From an uncultured Lachnospiraceae bacterium (GTDB lineage: Bacteria; Bacillota_A; Clostridia; Lachnospirales; Lachnospiraceae): a stretch of DNA of 6,730 nucleotides. The notes under the pieces were generated by a model. It was not told the origin of the DNA, did not search any database, and saw nothing but the letters and a program-made list of their open reading frames with translations. Shown piece after piece: positions 5,951-6,730 of this stretch; positions within the stretch are counted from its first letter, which is position 1, and every line of letters starts with the position of its first letter. The translations under genes were made by a program, and so were the position numbers. Location of the stretch: assembly GCA_910585655.1 (NCBI GenBank), contig CAJUFW010000182.1, forward strand, positions 1 to 6,730. Direction: 5' to 3'.

Positions 5951-6049
5951 TTAGTGAAAAAATAGATTTTTGTACGATTCACTTAGTTTCATTCTGATAT
6001 CCTGTTTCGCTTCTCCTTCTTCATCACAAACTTTTTTATAGGGATACAT
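5951..6049 (-). CDS. Possible 32-residue ORF inside the invertible segment
   Basis: An ATG at 6047-6049 opens a 32-codon frame beginning MYPYKKVCDEEGEAKQ and ending NLFFH before TAA at 5951-5953. The composition looks protein-like (charged and aromatic residues), but no Shine-Dalgarno precedes it and no family is recognised. It would change strand when the segment flips. It may be a decayed remnant or chance. Confidence 0.15.
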   Translation of the reverse strand: MYPYKKVCDEEGEAKQDIRMKLSESYKNLFFH

Positions 6050-6124
6050 AAGATAGAAAAAACCTGAATAAATGCGGCTTCACGCACTTTAAGATAAAAA
6101 TTTCAAAAAAGTATAAAATGACTC

Positions 6125-6151
6125 TAAAGAAATAAAAACAGCAGCCGATAT
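6125..6151 (+). promoter_or_regulatory. Sigma-28 (SigD) promoter, currently facing away from csrA
   Basis: TAAA (6125-6128), 15 bp, then GCCGATAT (6144-6151) is an exact match to the Firmicutes sigma-28/SigD consensus for late flagellar genes. Transcription would start near 6158 on the plus strand and meet a strong terminator within about 5 bases, yielding at most a 50-60 nt hairpin RNA. Inversion between the 28-bp repeats would direct it into csrA and flagellin. Confidence 0.8.
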
Positions 6152-6161
6152 ATAACATAGA

Positions 6162-6212
6162 ACAGCGGATGCAACATTTTATAAAAAGTGTTGCATCCGC
6201 TGTCTTTTCTTT
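6162..6212 (+). terminator. Terminator formed across the right inverted repeat
   Basis: ACAGCGGATGCAACA (6162-6176) and TGTTGCATCCGCTGT (6189-6203) form a perfect 15-bp stem followed by CTTTTCTTT. Seven of the base pairs come from bases just outside the 28-bp repeat, one half inside and the other half outside the invertible segment. The long stem therefore exists only in the present orientation. Confidence 0.7.
6169..6196 (-). repeat. Right inverted repeat of the switch (28 bp)
   Basis: It reads ATGCAACATTT, core TATAAA, AAGTGTTGCAT on the plus strand, the exact reverse complement of 5868-5895. The flank beyond the repeat (CCGC) is also partly shared with the left copy, which carries the same CCGC after a 4-base insertion. 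Confidence 0.85.
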
Positions 6213-6395
6213 CTGCTATTTTCTATATTTTTCCGATTTTATTTCTGATTTTAATCTGTGTTGTTATTGAAAATGGTTGATTATCTCAAAAAGACCTTAA
6301 TATGCCGCCTGAACCCCTGCAAGCCCAAATACCAGCACACCGCATGGAAAAAGAATAAATGAAAACGGAATACGACGCCGTAGGAGTGTTATTCT
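6213..6395. other. Intergenic DNA, no supported gene
   Basis: This T-rich then mixed-composition stretch follows the switch. Short frames exist on both strands (for example a 19-codon one from 6302), but none has a ribosome site and a recognised product. The last 30 bases precede the antitoxin-like fragment and include a GGAG 11 nt before its ATG. Confidence 0.4.
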
Positions 6396-6470
6396 ATGAC
6401 AGCAAAGTCAGCTAATTCATATGCAAGGATAGAGCTGAATGTGCATCCTGGGGGCTTCCTCTTTTGCTGA
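6396..6470 (+). pseudogene. 5' remnant of a RelB/DinJ-type antitoxin gene
   Basis: The frame starts MTAKSANSYARIELNV, which resembles the N-terminal ribbon of RelB/DinJ family antitoxins (pattern K-x-A-N-x-Y-A-R-I-E in clostridial members). It then changes to an unrelated HPGGFLFC and stops at 6468-6470. The ATG has GGAG at 6383-6386 upstream. Family members have 80-100 residues, so only the first strand survives, and no toxin gene follows. The match is from memory of the family over 16 residues and is tentative. Confidence 0.4.
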
Positions 6471-6492
6471 TCTGCATCTCATGCAGATTTTT
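6470..6492 (+). terminator. Small intrinsic terminator
   Basis: ATCTGCAT (6470-6477) and ATGCAGAT (6481-6488) form a perfect 8-bp stem with a 3-base loop, leading into TTTTT. It starts at the last base of the remnant's stop codon. A 12-bp stretch of it (CATCTCATGCAG) is repeated 20 bp later at 6495-6506. Confidence 0.4.
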
Positions 6493-6513
6493 GACATCTC
6501 ATGCAGCACCCCG

Positions 6514-6542
6514 TTGACAAGAACGGGAAAAAACGCTATATT
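6514..6542 (+). promoter_or_regulatory. Sigma-A-type promoter toward the contig end
   Basis: TTGACA (6514-6519), 17 bp, then TATATT (6537-6542). A 6-bp inverted repeat, CCCGTT and AACGGG (about 6510-6527), brackets the -35 end and could be an operator. Whatever it drives lies mostly beyond the contig end. Confidence 0.5.
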
Positions 6543-6577
6543 AAAACGAAGGATTCCTAAAAAGAGTCGGTTTTTTC

Positions 6578-6700
6578 ATGCTATTTTTTAGAAAGCCTTT
6601 GGACGGCTTATGTACCAGAGAGAATAGCGACGCAGAAAAGTTTTGCTGCCTGTCTATTCCCTTCGGTCGTTTTCAAAAAAAGAAAATACTTTTTCAATTA
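6578..6700 (+). CDS. Possible open frame running to the contig end
   Basis: An ATG at 6578-6580, about 30 bases after the predicted start of transcription, opens 41 codons without a stop up to the adapter junction (starts MLFFRKPLDG, includes CCLSIPFGRFQKKK). There is no Shine-Dalgarno, no family match, and the same DNA can fold into hairpins (6593-6609 and 6622-6659). It may equally be an untranslated leader or non-coding RNA. Confidence 0.15.
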
Positions 6701-6730
6701 AGATCGGAAGAGCACACGTCTGAACTCCAG
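6701..6730 (+). other. Illumina TruSeq adapter sequence (artefact)
   Basis: From AGATCGGAAGAGC onward, the last 30 bases match the standard TruSeq 3' adapter (AGATCGGAAGAGC, then ACACGTCTGAACTCCAG). This is untrimmed library sequence, not genome. It marks the true biological end of the contig at about 6700. Confidence 0.97.

Larger units (their letters stand above)
5868..6196. other. Putative invertible promoter segment upstream of csrA
   Basis: Two identical 28-bp sites in opposite orientation (5868-5895 and 6169-6196) flank 273 bp that contain a perfect sigma-28 promoter pointing away from csrA. No flagellar gene lies in the direction the promoter now faces, whereas after inversion it would sit about 70 nt (predicted start site to ATG) from csrA and its strong ribosome site. 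The internal DNA is AT-rich and has no convincing gene. Invertible promoters of this size flanked by inverted repeats are known in gut Bacteroidales and in Clostridioides difficile. Here inversion is inferred and the recombinase is not in the window. A non-autonomous transposon with terminal inverted repeats is the main alternative, but no target-site duplication is seen. Confidence 0.75.

Noticed and set aside
5868..6196. Transposon-like element (MITE) explanation for the inverted repeats
   Set aside because: No target-site duplication is seen outside the repeats, and the oriented sigma-28 promoter next to csrA fits a switch better; kept as an alternative rather than fully excluded.

Overview
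The window reads as chromosomal DNA from a motile, low-to-mid GC Gram-positive clostridium, most likely a gut Lachnospiraceae. The grounds are a 139-residue S12 with an internal insertion, the EF-G and S7 sequences, strong AGGAGG ribosome sites (including TTG and GTG starts), and a flagellin starting MIIQHNM and ending VLALLQ. It is the end of an assembled contig: the last 30 bases are Illumina adapter, so nothing to the right is known. All confident genes lie on the minus strand.

Positions 1-4060 hold the str operon in its classical order: rpsL (S12), rpsG (S7), fusA (EF-G), then the first 149 codons of tuf (EF-Tu), which runs off the left edge. A near-consensus sigma-A promoter (TTGACA-17-TACACT) precedes rpsL. 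A second strong promoter (TTGAAA-17-TATAAT) lies in the fusA-tuf gap, with an 8-bp-arm palindrome in its spacer. A 19-bp unit is present three times at the end of fusA.

Positions 4271-5836 hold a two-gene flagellar unit: csrA (an RNA-binding translational regulator with an unusual Gln/Lys/Arg-rich tail), then a 273-base leader, then flagellin (fliC/hag) and its terminator. The flagellin leader carries a hairpin presenting GGA in its loop and a second GGA inside the Shine-Dalgarno, the arrangement used by CsrA to repress flagellin translation. No terminator is visible between the two genes.

Positions 5868-6196, just upstream of csrA, look like an invertible promoter. Two identical 28-bp sites in opposite orientation, each with an 11-6-11 architecture like tyrosine-recombinase sites, flank 273 bp. 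Inside is a perfect sigma-28 (SigD) promoter, TAAA-N15-GCCGATAT. In the assembled orientation it points away from csrA and straight into a 15-bp-stem terminator that is half inside and half outside the invertible segment. Flipping the segment would aim the promoter at csrA-flagellin with a roughly 70-nt leader and would also break up that terminator. This suggests phase-variable (ON/OFF) expression of csrA-flagellin, captured here in OFF. No recombinase is in the window.

Positions 6204-6700 contain no convincing intact gene. They hold what looks like the first 16 codons of a RelB/DinJ-type antitoxin that then breaks off, a small terminator, and a sigma-A-type promoter reading toward the contig end.
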